This document shows, piece after piece, positions 38,383 through 46,866 of a stretch of DNA of 48,490 bases. The position numbers and the translations under genes are program-made. Numbering within the stretch: the stretch's first letter is position 1; each line of letters starts with the position of its first letter. The notes beneath the pieces were generated by a model. It was not told the DNA's origin. It ran no database searches and saw only the letters and a list, made by a program, of their open reading frames with translations. Origin of the DNA: Sphingobium sp. (GTDB lineage Bacteria; Pseudomonadota; Alphaproteobacteria; Sphingomonadales; Sphingomonadaceae). The stretch is taken from the NCBI GenBank assembly GCA_022652485.1, contig JALCRK010000025.1, positions 1 through 48,490 of the forward strand. Direction: 5' to 3'.

Positions 38383-39174
38383 ATGGATTGCGAGACGATT
38401 CGATACGTCGTGCAGGACGGTGTCGCGCGTATAATGCTGAACCGGCCCGACCGGCTGAACAGCTTCACCGCGCAGATGCATGAGGAGCTGGCCACGGTGC
38501 TGGACGCCGCGGAAGCGGACGATGGGGTGCGCGCCATCCTGCTGACCGGTGCCGGACGCGGCTTCTGCGCAGGGCAGGATCTCGCCGATCGCGCGGTTGC
38601 TCCGGGAGGGGAGGCTGTGGATCTGGGCGAGACTGTCGAGAAATATTGGGCGCCGCTGGTGAAACGGCTGGCGTCGCGGGACAAGCCGGTGGTCTGCGCG
38701 GTCAATGGCGTTGCGGCGGGCGCGGGCGCGAATATCGCGTTGGCCTGTGACATCGTCATCGCGGCGCGCGGTGCCAAATTCATCCAGTCCTTTGCCAATA
38801 TCGGGCTCATCCCGGACTCGGGTGGTACTTGGGTGTTGCCGCGCCTGCTTGGCCAGGCTCGCGCGCTGGGCCTGGCGCTGACGGCCGAGCCTCTGTCCGC
38901 CGAGCAGGCCGCCGAGTGGGGGCTGATCTGGAAATGCGTCGATGACGCGGTGCTGGAGGAAGAGGGTTTTGCGCTCGCCGCCAAGCTCGCCGTCGGTCCG
39001 ACGCGCGGGCTCGCGGCTACCAAACACGCGATCCGCGCGTCCTTTGGCAAGACCCTCGACGAAGAGCTGGAAATCGAGCGGGATCTGATGCGCGAACTTG
39101 GGTTCAGTGCCGATTATGCGGAAGGCGTTGCCGCCTTCATGGAAAAGCGAAAGCCGAATTTCACCGGTCGCTGA
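38383..39174 (+). CDS. paaG: 1,2-epoxyphenylacetyl-CoA isomerase PaaG
   Basis: A crotonase-fold isomerase (263 residues from ATG 38383) that turns the epoxide into oxepin-CoA. Seen: LNRPDRLNSFTAQMHEELA, the oxyanion region TGAGRGFCAGQDL, and the block GAGANIALACDIVIAAR and SFANIGLIPDSGGTWVLPRL. One hydratase glutamate is replaced (Asn in GAGANIA) and Asp is in PDSGGT, the PaaG pattern. GAGGGA eight bases upstream favours 38383 over ATG 38374. It is followed by paaZ 43 bases later. Confidence 0.92.
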   Translation: MDCETIRYVVQDGVARIMLNRPDRLNSFTAQMHEELATVLDAAEADDGVRAILLTGAGRGFCAGQDLADRAVAPGGEAVDLGETVEKYWAPLVKRLASRDKPVVCAVNGVAAGAGANIALACDIVIAARGAKFIQSFANIGLIPDSGGTWVLPRLLGQARALGLALTAEPLSAEQAAEWGLIWKCVDDAVLEEEGFALAAKLAVGPTRGLAATKHAIRASFGKTLDEELEIERDLMRELGFSADYAEGVAAFMEKRKPNFTGR

Positions 39175-39216
39175 AGCGGACATGGTGCGAAAAAATTGCC
39201 GACGAGGAAGAATATT

Positions 39217-41247
39217 ATGACCCTGATGCTGAAAAATTACGCGCGCGACCAGTGGTTCGAAGCCGGTAGCGGGCTATCCGACATCATCTCCGCCGTCGAT
39301 GGATCGGTGGTGGCGCGGACCGGCACCGATGGCCTCGATTTCGCGGCGATGCTGCACCATGCCCGCGATGTGGGCAGCGCCAATCTGCGCAAGATGACGA
39401 TCCACGAGCGCGCCAATATGGTCAAGGGGCTGGCGGGCGCGATCATGGAGCGCAAGGAAGAGCTTTACGCGCTTTCGACCGCCACCGGCGCGACCCGGGG
39501 CGACAGCTGGATCGATATCGAGGGTGGCGCTGGCACGCTGTTCACCATGTCGTCCAAGGCGCGGCGCGAGCTGCCCGATGATGTGATCCTGACCGATGGC
39601 GATTTCGAGCCCATCGGCCGCAAGGGCACCTTCATCGGCCAGCATGTCTATACCTCGCTGCAGGGCGCCGCCGTGCACATCAACGCCTTCAACTTCCCGG
39701 TCTGGGGAATGCTGGAAAAGCTGGGGCCGACCCTGATCGGCGGCGTGGCGGCGATCGTCAAGCCAGCGACCCAGGGTGCGCAGCTGGCCGAGGCGTGCGT
39801 GCGCATCATGATTGAGAGCGGGCTGTTGCCTGAGGGCGCGTTGCAGCTCATCGTCGGCAATGTCGGGGATCTGTTCGATCATCTTACCTGTCAGGATGTG
39901 GTGTCCTTTACCGGTTCCGCCGCCACCGCCGCCAAGCTCAAGAACCATCCGGTCGTGATGCGCGAGTCCGTCCGTTTCGTGGCGGAGCAGGACTCGCTCA
40001 ATGCATCGATCCTCGGGCCGGATTCCGGGCCGGGGACGGAGGAGTTCGACCTCTTCGTCAAGGAGGTCGCGCGCGAGATGACGACCAAGGCGGGCCAGAA
40101 GTGCACCGCGATCCGTCGCACGCTCGTGCCTGCCGCGTTCCTCGACGATGTGCAGGAGGCGATCAAGGCGCGTCTCGCCAAGGTCGTGGTGGGCGATCCC
40201 GCTGCCGAGGGCGTGACGATGGGTGCGCTTGCTTCGCTGCGCCAGTTGCATGACGTGCGCGACAAGGCGCGCGAGATCGCGACCGAGGCGCAACTGGTGT
40301 TCGGTGATATCGACACGGTGGAACCGCTGGGGGCGGAAGCCGCGAAGGGTGCGTTCATCTCCCCCTTGCTGTTCCGCCTTGATGATCCCTGGAGCGCGAA
40401 GGTCGTCCACGATGTCGAGGCCTTCGGGCCGGTCTCGACCCTCATGCCCTACAAGGACGTGGAAGATGCCATCGCGCTCGCCAATCGCGGCATGGGTTCG
40501 CTTGCGCTCTCCGTCTTCACCTATGATCCGGCGATTGCCCGGCGCTTCATCCTCGGCGCAGCAGCATTCCACGGTCGCATCGTGCTGATCGATCGGGATT
40601 GCGCGCGGGAGTCGACTGGTCACGGTTCGCCGTTGCCGATGCTGATCCACGGCGGCCCCGGTCGCGCCGGTGGCGGCGAGGAAATGGGGGGCGTGCGCGG
40701 GATCAAGCATTACATGCAGCGGAGCGCGCTTCAGGGTAGCCCGCGTACGCTTTCGGCCATCGTCAACAAATGGCTCCCCGGCGCGCCGCAGCCCTCTGGC
40801 GCGGTGCATCCGTTTCGCATGACGTTCGGCGAACTGGAGATCGGCTATACGCTGTTCACCGCGCCGCGCACGATCACGCTGGAGGATATCGAGCATTTCG
40901 CCCATTTCACCGGCGACACGTTCTATGCGCATATGGACGAGGAGGCGGCCGCCGCCAATCCGTTCTTCCCGGGGCGGGTGGCGCATGGCTATCTCATCCT
41001 CTCCTTCGCGGCGGGCCTGTTCGTCGATCCCGCGCCGGGCCCGGTTCTCGCCAATTACGGCCTTGAGAATCTGCGTTTCCTGAAGCCCGCGCCTGCGGGA
41101 ACGGCGATCAAGGTCGCGCTCACGGTCAAGTCCAAGGCGATGCGCAAGCCGGGCGAATATGGCGAGGTGAAATGGGCCGTCACCGTCACCGATCAGGATG
41201 GCGAGGTCGTCGCGACCTACGACCTGCTCACGATGAACGCGGTGTGA
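39217..41247 (+). CDS. paaZ: Oxepin-CoA hydrolase / 3-oxo-5,6-dehydrosuberyl-CoA semialdehyde dehydrogenase
   Basis: A 676-residue bifunctional enzyme. Residues 1-520 are an aldehyde dehydrogenase with Glu257 (FVAEQDSLN) and Cys296 (AGQKCTAIRR) matching the E. coli PaaZ pair almost exactly in number. Residues 540-676 are a MaoC-type hotdog hydratase with Asp567 and His572 (FTGDTFYAHMD). The first domain oxidises the semialdehyde with NADP; the second opens the oxepin ring. ATG 39217 with GAGGAAG site is chosen over TTG 39196. Cotranscribed with paaG. Confidence 0.96.
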   Translation: MTLMLKNYARDQWFEAGSGLSDIISAVDGSVVARTGTDGLDFAAMLHHARDVGSANLRKMTIHERANMVKGLAGAIMERKEELYALSTATGATRGDSWIDIEGGAGTLFTMSSKARRELPDDVILTDGDFEPIGRKGTFIGQHVYTSLQGAAVHINAFNFPVWGMLEKLGPTLIGGVAAIVKPATQGAQLAEACVRIMIESGLLPEGALQLIVGNVGDLFDHLTCQDVVSFTGSAATAAKLKNHPVVMRESVRFVAEQDSLNASILGPDSGPGTEEFDLFVKEVAREMTTKAGQKCTAIRRTLVPAAFLDDVQEAIKARLAKVVVGDPAAEGVTMGALASLRQLHDVRDKAREIATEAQLVFGDIDTVEPLGAEAAKGAFISPLLFRLDDPWSAKVVHDVEAFGPVSTLMPYKDVEDAIALANRGMGSLALSVFTYDPAIARRFILGAAAFHGRIVLIDRDCARESTGHGSPLPMLIHGGPGRAGGGEEMGGVRGIKHYMQRSALQGSPRTLSAIVNKWLPGAPQPSGAVHPFRMTFGELEIGYTLFTAPRTITLEDIEHFAHFTGDTFYAHMDEEAAAANPFFPGRVAHGYLILSFAAGLFVDPAPGPVLANYGLENLRFLKPAPAGTAIKVALTVKSKAMRKPGEYGEVKWAVTVTDQDGEVVATYDLLTMNAV

Positions 41248-41277
41248 GGCCTTTGCGTTACTGGCCGGGATACGCCG

Positions 41278-41294
41278 CCGGGTTCACGACCCGG
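41278..41294. terminator. Weak hairpin between paaZ and the chimeric gene
   Basis: CCGGGT (41278-41283) pairs with ACCCGG (41289-41294) around TCACG. It is in the 91-base gap between convergent genes. No U-tract, so termination is only a suggestion. Confidence 0.35.
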
Positions 41295-41338
41295 TGGGCG
41301 TTGTCCCGGCGGGGCGCTTCGGTAGGGGATGGAACGCC

Positions 41339-44206
41339 CTAGAATTTCGTCCCCAGCTTCATCCCGAACAGTTGCGGCTTGATCGGGTATGCGCGGGCAT
41401 AGGCGCCGCAAATCCCGGGAACGCAGGCCGAGTTGTAGCTCAGGATGCCGCGCTTGTCGAAAGCGTTCTGGATGAAGGCCTCCGCGCGCCAGCGATCGAA
41501 ATCGATTCCCGCCGAGAAGTCGAACGTCGCGAAACCGCGCGTTTTGTCGATCACGCTTAACGTGGGATCATAGGGAACCGGCGTTTCCAGATAAACCCGC
41601 GTTCCGGACTGATAGTTCATGCCGCCCTGCACGAACGCCTTGTTCGAACCGACATCGAATGCATAGCGTGCGGTCAGGCCGGATTTGAAATGCGGCTGGG
41701 TCGGCAGACGGGTTCCTGCGGGAACGGTGATCCCCAAAGTGCAATCGGGGTTCTGACTGGCGTCCCTCTGGCAGAAGTCACTGGTGAGCTTGGCATCGAC
41801 ATAGCTCGCCGACCCCGAAACGGTGAACCCGCCCATGCGCCACGAGATGTCGCCCTCGACGCCCTTTATGCGCGCATTTCCTGCGTTGTAGGTGCTGACG
41901 ACGCCGCCCTGGCCCGGCAAGCCATATTGCACATCTTTCCATTTGGCGGTGTAGGCGGCGACATTCAGGAACAGCGTCCGGTCGAACCACGCCGTCTTTG
42001 CGCCGATCTCGAAGTTGGTGAGGGTGTCCGCCTTGTATGGGTTGATACCCGGCGTGCGGTTGTTACCGCCGGGACGATAGCCGGTGGAATAGGTCGCATA
42101 AAGCATCCGGTCTTTATCGACCTTCCAGCTCAGGTTGACGCGGTGAACCTCACCATCTTCCTTCGTCTTCCTGTCATAATTGATGCAGGGAATATTGGGA
42201 TCGCCCACATTGGAGATGCAATATTTGGAGTTGGTGGGATCGGTCGCCTGAGACGAGAAACCGGAGAAGCCCCGGATATGGTTCTTCGCCTTGAACCCTC
42301 TGATCCCCGCAGACAAGGTGATGCTGGGGGTTATGTCAAACGAGGCGTCAGCAAAGGCGGCATAATCCTTGTCCACGCGCCGCCCGCGCGTGCAGAAGAT
42401 ATCGTCCCCGCACGTCCGCACCGCGGGCGATCCGGGAATGGCCGCGAGGCCCGGAATATAATAATCGGCGACAATCTTGTCGGTCTGCCGCTGGTAGAAC
42501 AGGCCTGCGGTGAACCGGAAGCGGTCACCGGAAGGGGAGGAGATACGCAGCTCGTGGGATTGCTTGGTATATTTGTCATTACCGTGCACAAATTGGGAAG
42601 GGTCAATATTGTTGCCGCTGGCGTTGATGAAAGAAGTGAAATATTCCGCAGCGAGGACCGGGCCATAATTAACATCGGCTGCATATTTTGCGTAATAAGC
42701 CACTGTATAATAGGAATAGTCTGACACATTGTCGACGGTGCGGTCGAAATAGCCGCCCGCATAAGTGAGATCGAAATTGCCGATCTTCCCGCGAATGGTG
42801 AGCGCAGCCTGCACCCATTCGTCGCGATTGTGACTATCGGTGAAATCATGCACCTGCATACCCGGCATACGCGGATCGAACAGGAATGACCCTTCGGCCT
42901 TCTGGTGCTGATAAATGAGCTGCGGCATCGCCGTCCAGTTCTCGTCCAGATCGATGCCCAGCGCTGCCCGCCCGCCATAGGTGTCCGTCTGGTTGAAATT
43001 CTTCTTCGCGAATTTGGCATTGCTGGGCGTGAATGTCGTGAGGTTGCCGTTCACGTCAGTAACGGTGTAGCGGAACGAAGGCGCGCCGTTATAGAGCGTA
43101 TTGTCGATATAGCCGCCGTCATGCTGGTAGAAGCCGACGAGGCGCAGCGCCATCCTGTCGTTCAGCGGGAGGTTGACGAAGCCCTCCAGACTGCCTCCGG
43201 CCAGACCGATGATCGTTCCCAACCCGCCCGCGGCCCAGATCAGACTCGCCCTGCGCCGCTGCCGGAAGACCGTCGCGAGCATCAATGATCCACTATAGAG
43301 ATTGTTGGCGCCGTTGGTCCAAGACGCGAAGAGTACGATCGCCAGCGCGGCCGTTCCCATGCCGAGATTGGCCATGGTAGTGAGCATGTCTCTCTCTCCG
43401 GTCAGTATGGCCGGAACGGCTGCCGCCAGCAGGACTAAAGGATAGCCGACGCCGAGCGCAAAAGCGCAAGCGAAGCCGGCGCGCCCCGCATTGCGGGCAT
43501 AGCGTGCGAAGTCCGGCGCGACGACCGCGCCGACTACCCAGCCTCCGACGACGAAGGAAATGGCCGTGCGGGCGTCGAGTGTAGCCCGTTCCGGTATAGG
43601 AGTCAGAAAATCACTGCCATGGATGCGAACCGCCGCCCAGATCGCCCAAATCAGCAGCCCGAACTTGGCCGGCAGCATGACATTGGACAGCCATTGCAGC
43701 GCCCGAAAACCAATAATGGTTGTGTATGCCATCAACAACAGGCCGCCGACCGCCCAAATGGGAATGGTGCCTGCGGTCATTCGCACCATTGTGTCGGCAA
43801 ATAGCATAAGCACCACGCCGAACCATCCGATGGCTGACCAGGAGAGCAGGAAATTAATCCAGGCGCCTCCGCGCTCGCCAAAGGCGCGCATAATCAATAC
43901 ATATGTCGTCAAGCGCGAGCGAGCGCCAACATAGGCGCAGACACCCGCCAATGCGGCCAGAACGAGGCCGCCCCAGAAGCAGGCGATCGCAGCTCCTGCA
44001 AAGCCCCGTTCCACTCCTAGCTGACCGCCCATGATCAGCGCTGGCAACGAGATATTTGCCGCCAGTAGCATTATGCCGATTTTATATGCCGCGGTGACGG
44101 CGTGATCGGGCACAGCATCCAGGGCAAAATCGTCCCCCTGCTGAGACCGCACGGAAGGGTCGTTTCCACGTGTCGGACTGAAAGGGCGCTGGGCTCGCTC
44201 GGGCAT
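41339..44206 (-). CDS. In-frame chimera: NCS1-type permease N-terminus joined to TonB-dependent receptor barrel
   Basis: One open frame of 955 residues from ATG 44206 (MPERAQRPFS), chosen because AGGAGG lies about ten bases upstream; a second ATG at 44233 is weaker. Residues about 40-338 are a multi-helix inner-membrane transporter of the cytosine/hydantoin NCS1 type (AANISLPALIMGGQLG, GGWVVGAVVAPDFARYARNA, SWTNGANNLYSGSLM), missing its last helices. At about residue 339-341 (near base 43190) the sequence changes to the outer-membrane beta-barrel of a TonB-dependent receptor (GSLEGFVNLPLNDRMALRLV, then NQTDTYGGRAALGID). It ends in the usual aromatic residue (MKLGTKF). The receptor's signal peptide, TonB box and plug are absent. 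Such a protein should not fold or localise normally, so this is probably a deletion fusion; the frame is intact with no stops. Confidence 0.8.
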   Translation of the reverse strand: MPERAQRPFSPTRGNDPSVRSQQGDDFALDAVPDHAVTAAYKIGIMLLAANISLPALIMGGQLGVERGFAGAAIACFWGGLVLAALAGVCAYVGARSRLTTYVLIMRAFGERGGAWINFLLSWSAIGWFGVVLMLFADTMVRMTAGTIPIWAVGGLLLMAYTTIIGFRALQWLSNVMLPAKFGLLIWAIWAAVRIHGSDFLTPIPERATLDARTAISFVVGGWVVGAVVAPDFARYARNAGRAGFACAFALGVGYPLVLLAAAVPAILTGERDMLTTMANLGMGTAALAIVLFASWTNGANNLYSGSLMLATVFRQRRRASLIWAAGGLGTIIGLAGGSLEGFVNLPLNDRMALRLVGFYQHDGGYIDNTLYNGAPSFRYTVTDVNGNLTTFTPSNAKFAKKNFNQTDTYGGRAALGIDLDENWTAMPQLIYQHQKAEGSFLFDPRMPGMQVHDFTDSHNRDEWVQAALTIRGKIGNFDLTYAGGYFDRTVDNVSDYSYYTVAYYAKYAADVNYGPVLAAEYFTSFINASGNNIDPSQFVHGNDKYTKQSHELRISSPSGDRFRFTAGLFYQRQTDKIVADYYIPGLAAIPGSPAVRTCGDDIFCTRGRRVDKDYAAFADASFDITPSITLSAGIRGFKAKNHIRGFSGFSSQATDPTNSKYCISNVGDPNIPCINYDRKTKEDGEVHRVNLSWKVDKDRMLYATYSTGYRPGGNNRTPGINPYKADTLTNFEIGAKTAWFDRTLFLNVAAYTAKWKDVQYGLPGQGGVVSTYNAGNARIKGVEGDISWRMGGFTVSGSASYVDAKLTSDFCQRDASQNPDCTLGITVPAGTRLPTQPHFKSGLTARYAFDVGSNKAFVQGGMNYQSGTRVYLETPVPYDPTLSVIDKTRGFATFDFSAGIDFDRWRAEAFIQNAFDKRGILSYNSACVPGICGAYARAYPIKPQLFGMKLGTKF

Positions 44207-44305
44207 GAAATTTTTAGCCTCCTGTTCGGCCATTGGCCTTGAAAAGGAATAGCGAACAGTCCGCTCAAGCCAATGTTTGCAATGGGTGGGCACAAAAAGG
44301 AATAA

Positions 44306-44330
44306 GGGTAGGACGGGTAGGCAGGGTGGG
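44306..44330 (+). other. Predicted G-quadruplex motif upstream of the chimeric gene
   Basis: GGG-TAGGAC-GGG-TAGGCA-GGG-T-GGG on the plus strand fits the rule of four G3 runs with loops of 6, 6 and 1. It is 100-124 bases upstream of the ATG at 44206, on the template strand of that leftward gene. The decamer AAAAGGAATA is also repeated at 44242-44251 and 44295-44304. Formation is predicted only. Confidence 0.6.
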
Positions 44331-44550
44331 TGCAGTCAGAGCGTGCCGTCAGACCAATGAGCAGCCGTCTCAGTGTGGCGAAGCTTTGCTGCATAATGGG
44401 TAACGGGCACAAGTCACTGATTACTTTAGACTATTATGCGATACAAATGGTATTGGGTGTCCCGATTTGCGAGAAGCGATTAAGGATTGAGGCACGGACT
44501 CTGATCTCGGTTGTCGGGCAATCAAAGGTACGCGCTGTGAGGCGCTGACC

Positions 44551-44856
44551 GAGGAAGGATTGGAGCAGGCGTTCAACAGTTTGGACGCCCAACGTGAATC
44601 CTGCGAGGCCTATATCCTGAGCTAGGCAGGAGAGGGCTGGGAGCGCCTGCCCGAACTCTATGATGATGGCGGCTGGTCCGACGGTACTATGGAACGGCCG
44701 GCACTGAAACGACTATTGGAGGATATAACAAAGGGCAAGGTGGACATCGTTGTCGTCTACAAGGTCGACCGGCTGACCCCTAGCCTGATGGACTTTGCCC
44801 GTATCGTCGAGACCTTCGATAAACAGGGCATCAGCTTCGTCAGCGTCACCCAATTC
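44551..44856 (+). pseudogene. Remnant of a large serine recombinase (resolvase/invertase family)
   Basis: The frame from 44551 reads EEGLEQAFNSLDAQRESCEA then YILS, a TAG at 44623-44625, then AGEGWERLPELYDDGGWSDG, TMERPALKRLLEDITKGKVD and VVVYKVDRLTPSLMDFARI up to VTQF. This is the resolvase catalytic domain of the phage-type family. Homologs have Gln where the TAG is (CAG to TAG is a single change). After VTQF near 44856 similarity is lost: the expected SFNTT-type continuation and the DNA-binding domain are missing. The N-terminal catalytic serine region is also absent. So it is inactive: truncated at both ends with a nonsense codon. It is located 170 bases from the 3' end of the tRNA-Cys gene. 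In the remainder of 44207-45021 I see no other gene; the 72-codon frame at 44330 is not convincing. Confidence 0.8.
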
Positions 44857-44956
44857 CGTCGCTGCAGAAACGGCCACAGAGACGCTGCCCATTTTCGCAT
44901 CGAATCTTGAACGAATTCACCATTTCAGAGACTGCCGACACGCAAATGGTGAGCGA

Positions 44957-44983
44957 GAAAACGCCGGAATACGGCGCTTTTTA
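44957..44983 (-). terminator. Terminator of tRNA-Cys
   Basis: CGCCG (44962-44966) pairs with CGGCG (44972-44976), loop GAATA. On the minus strand the stem is preceded by an A-run and followed by TTTTC. It is 40 bases beyond the tRNA 3' end. On the plus strand the stem is followed by CTTTTT, so it could work both ways. Confidence 0.75.
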
Positions 44984-45021
44984 CACCGCTGTTTTCATGT
45001 CACTATTTTGGTGAATATGTC

Positions 45022-45095
45022 TGGAGGCCCGAGCCGGAATCGAACCGGCGTGCAAGGATTTGCAGTCCTCTGCGTAACCACTCCGCCATCGGGCC
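45022..45095 (-). tRNA. tRNA-Cys (anticodon GCA)
   Basis: A 74-nt cloverleaf. Acceptor stem GGCCCGA pairs with TCGGGCC; discriminator T and encoded CCA end the gene (45024-45022). The D arm is ATGGCGGAGTGG-like, the anticodon loop is CTGCAAA with anticodon GCA, stem GAGGA/TCCTT, and the T arm is GCCGG-TTCGATT-CCGGC. All invariant positions are present. The 3' end faces the recombinase remnant, as is usual for integration at tRNA genes. Confidence 0.97.
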
Positions 45096-45195
45096 TCGAT
45101 GCGCGTCGTATGCGGAACGGGGCTGCTAGCGTGAAATGCCGCTGGACGCAACAGGGCATCGCGGGTTTAATGCGTGTCTGGAACGGAGCTGGCCG

Positions 45196-45489
45196 ATGAT
45201 CCGCGCGCTTGGGGATGGAGAGATACAGGGCAGGCTGCCCGCGCTGGCGGGCTGGCGCCTTGATCCTGCGCGCAACGCGCTTCACCGGCAGCTGCGGCTC
45301 AAGGACTTCGGCGAGGCCTTCGCGCTGATGACCCGGATCGCGCTGGTGGCGGAAAAGATGGATCATCATCCCGAATGGAGCAATGTCTATAACCGCCTCG
45401 ACATCTGGCTGACGACGCATGACGCGGGCGGGGTGAGTGAGCGGGACTTTGCGCTTGCCGCCGCGATTGACGCGATGCTCGGCGAATAG
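45196..45489 (+). CDS. 4a-hydroxytetrahydrobiopterin dehydratase (pterin carbinolamine dehydratase)
   Basis: A 97-residue enzyme that recycles the pterin cofactor of aromatic amino-acid hydroxylases. The signature is DHHPEWSNVYNRLDIWLTTH, with His57, His58 and His75 at the catalytic positions. Length is normal. The ATG at 45196 has GGAGC upstream; a longer frame to 45136 overlaps nothing needed. No phenylalanine hydroxylase (phhA) is nearby. It converges on the next gene with a three-base gap. Confidence 0.93.
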   Translation: MIRALGDGEIQGRLPALAGWRLDPARNALHRQLRLKDFGEAFALMTRIALVAEKMDHHPEWSNVYNRLDIWLTTHDAGGVSERDFALAAAIDAMLGE

Positions 45490-45492
45490 TCC

Positions 45493-46797
45493 TCAGCGCC
45501 TACCGCGCAGCCAGTCGAACAGGCGCGGCACTATCCCATGCGCCGCCATCCACTCATGATAGGCGCGGTAGGTGGGATCGTCCGAGAGGTGTTGTTCCTC
45601 GGTCTTCGCACGCCAGTAATAGACGGCGGAGGTGATGCCGAGCAGTGTGCAGTTGCGCAGCGCATCCACCCAGTTTCCATTCACCGACAGGAAAGGCAGC
45701 ACCGAGCACCACCAGAACAGGTTCTTGGAGAGATAGGCCGGATGGCGGCTCAGACGATAAGGCCCGTGGGTGAGGATGCCGCGATGGGTGAGGTTGGAAA
45801 AACGAAGCCCGAACGCCACCGTCGCCCAGGCATAGAGGCCGGTGAGGAGCACCAGAAGCCCGCCCCAGACCGAGAGCAGGAGCGGGTGATGCTCAAGCCA
45901 TACGCTCCACTCCGCCGTGCCACGGTGATAGTCCAGCGGCCCGCCGCCGCCCATCAGCACGAACGGCGGATAGCAGATTAGTGCCGCCACCCAGCCCGCG
46001 ACATGGGGGTTGGCGCTGCGGATATGCGCGTCGAGCGGTTTCATCGTCAGCATATAGCCGATCGTGGCGAAGGCGACATCGATCAGGAACAGAACCGTGA
46101 TGAGGAAATTCGCGAGCGCCACCGGGTAGGTGAGCGGGTCGAGCCAGAGATCCGCCAGCCGCCAGCCGATCACATTGGCGAAATTCGCGGGGGTGATCGA
46201 GAGCATGAAGGCAAGGAAGAAGGCCTTGACGCCCCATGCCCGCAGATGATCCCCAATCGCGCCCTCGGCCGGCTTTCCCGCCGCTCCGCCGATGATCCAC
46301 TGGCCCATCGCATAGGCGCCGTCCTTCGGGTCGATAAGCCTCCGGTCCAGCCAGATCACATAGGGGATGGAGAGCGCTACCAGCGGGATCACCGCCCAGG
46401 TGAGCAGGCTCATCGCATAGCTGTAATGCCCTTCCCAATACCAGCGCGCCGTGCCGTAAAACAGCGCAATCGCGCCCCATGTCGCCCATAGCCCGGCGAG
46501 CTTGACGATGGAGATGTCAAACGCCTCGCGCGGTGTCCGGATGCCGCCGCGCCAGTCGATGCCGGTCGAGGGGTTGCGGTGGACCTTGTCGACCAGCAGC
46601 GACCACAGCACCATTGGCGCTCCGCAAGCGAACACGGCGGCGATGCCCGCGTGGGGGCCATCCATGCCATAATGCCAGGCGATGGCAGTCCAGAGCGCGA
46701 GTCCGCCAAGCCCCGCCAAGCCGACGCCATGACTGACGGCGGAGGCGGGGCAGGCATCGGCTGCCGAAGGAGAAGAGGGGCTGTCTGCCGGGTTCAT
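45493..46797 (-). CDS. Isoprenylcysteine/phospholipid methyltransferase-like membrane protein
   Basis: A 434-residue protein with about ten hydrophobic segments. The C-terminal third carries the ICMT/PEMT signature: GPYRLSRHPAYLSKNLFWW (the RHP-Y-KN motif binding S-adenosylmethionine) and RAKTEEQHLSDDPTYRAYHE (tandem glutamates). The N-terminal 250 residues are a membrane domain of unclear family. The methyl acceptor is unknown: not a prenylcysteine in bacteria, more likely a lipid or a small thiol. ATG 46797 (MNPADSPSSP) chosen over a TTG at 46815. Confidence 0.8.
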   Translation of the reverse strand: MNPADSPSSPSAADACPASAVSHGVGLAGLGGLALWTAIAWHYGMDGPHAGIAAVFACGAPMVLWSLLVDKVHRNPSTGIDWRGGIRTPREAFDISIVKLAGLWATWGAIALFYGTARWYWEGHYSYAMSLLTWAVIPLVALSIPYVIWLDRRLIDPKDGAYAMGQWIIGGAAGKPAEGAIGDHLRAWGVKAFFLAFMLSITPANFANVIGWRLADLWLDPLTYPVALANFLITVLFLIDVAFATIGYMLTMKPLDAHIRSANPHVAGWVAALICYPPFVLMGGGGPLDYHRGTAEWSVWLEHHPLLLSVWGGLLVLLTGLYAWATVAFGLRFSNLTHRGILTHGPYRLSRHPAYLSKNLFWWCSVLPFLSVNGNWVDALRNCTLLGITSAVYYWRAKTEEQHLSDDPTYRAYHEWMAAHGIVPRLFDWLRGRR

Positions 46798-46866
46798 GCG
46801 CTGCGTATCGCACAAAAGCCGGAACAGAGCGTTAAACCCCTGCCGGAGGCGCCCCCGGCGCGGCGC

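Noticed and set aside
39274..40986. A 570-codon leftward frame antisense to paaZ
   Set aside because: Same shadow effect; paaZ has catalytic residues at the right numbers.
44330..44548. A 72-codon frame in the disturbed intergenic region
   Set aside because: No ribosome site, mixed composition and it overlaps the G-quadruplex region; likely random.
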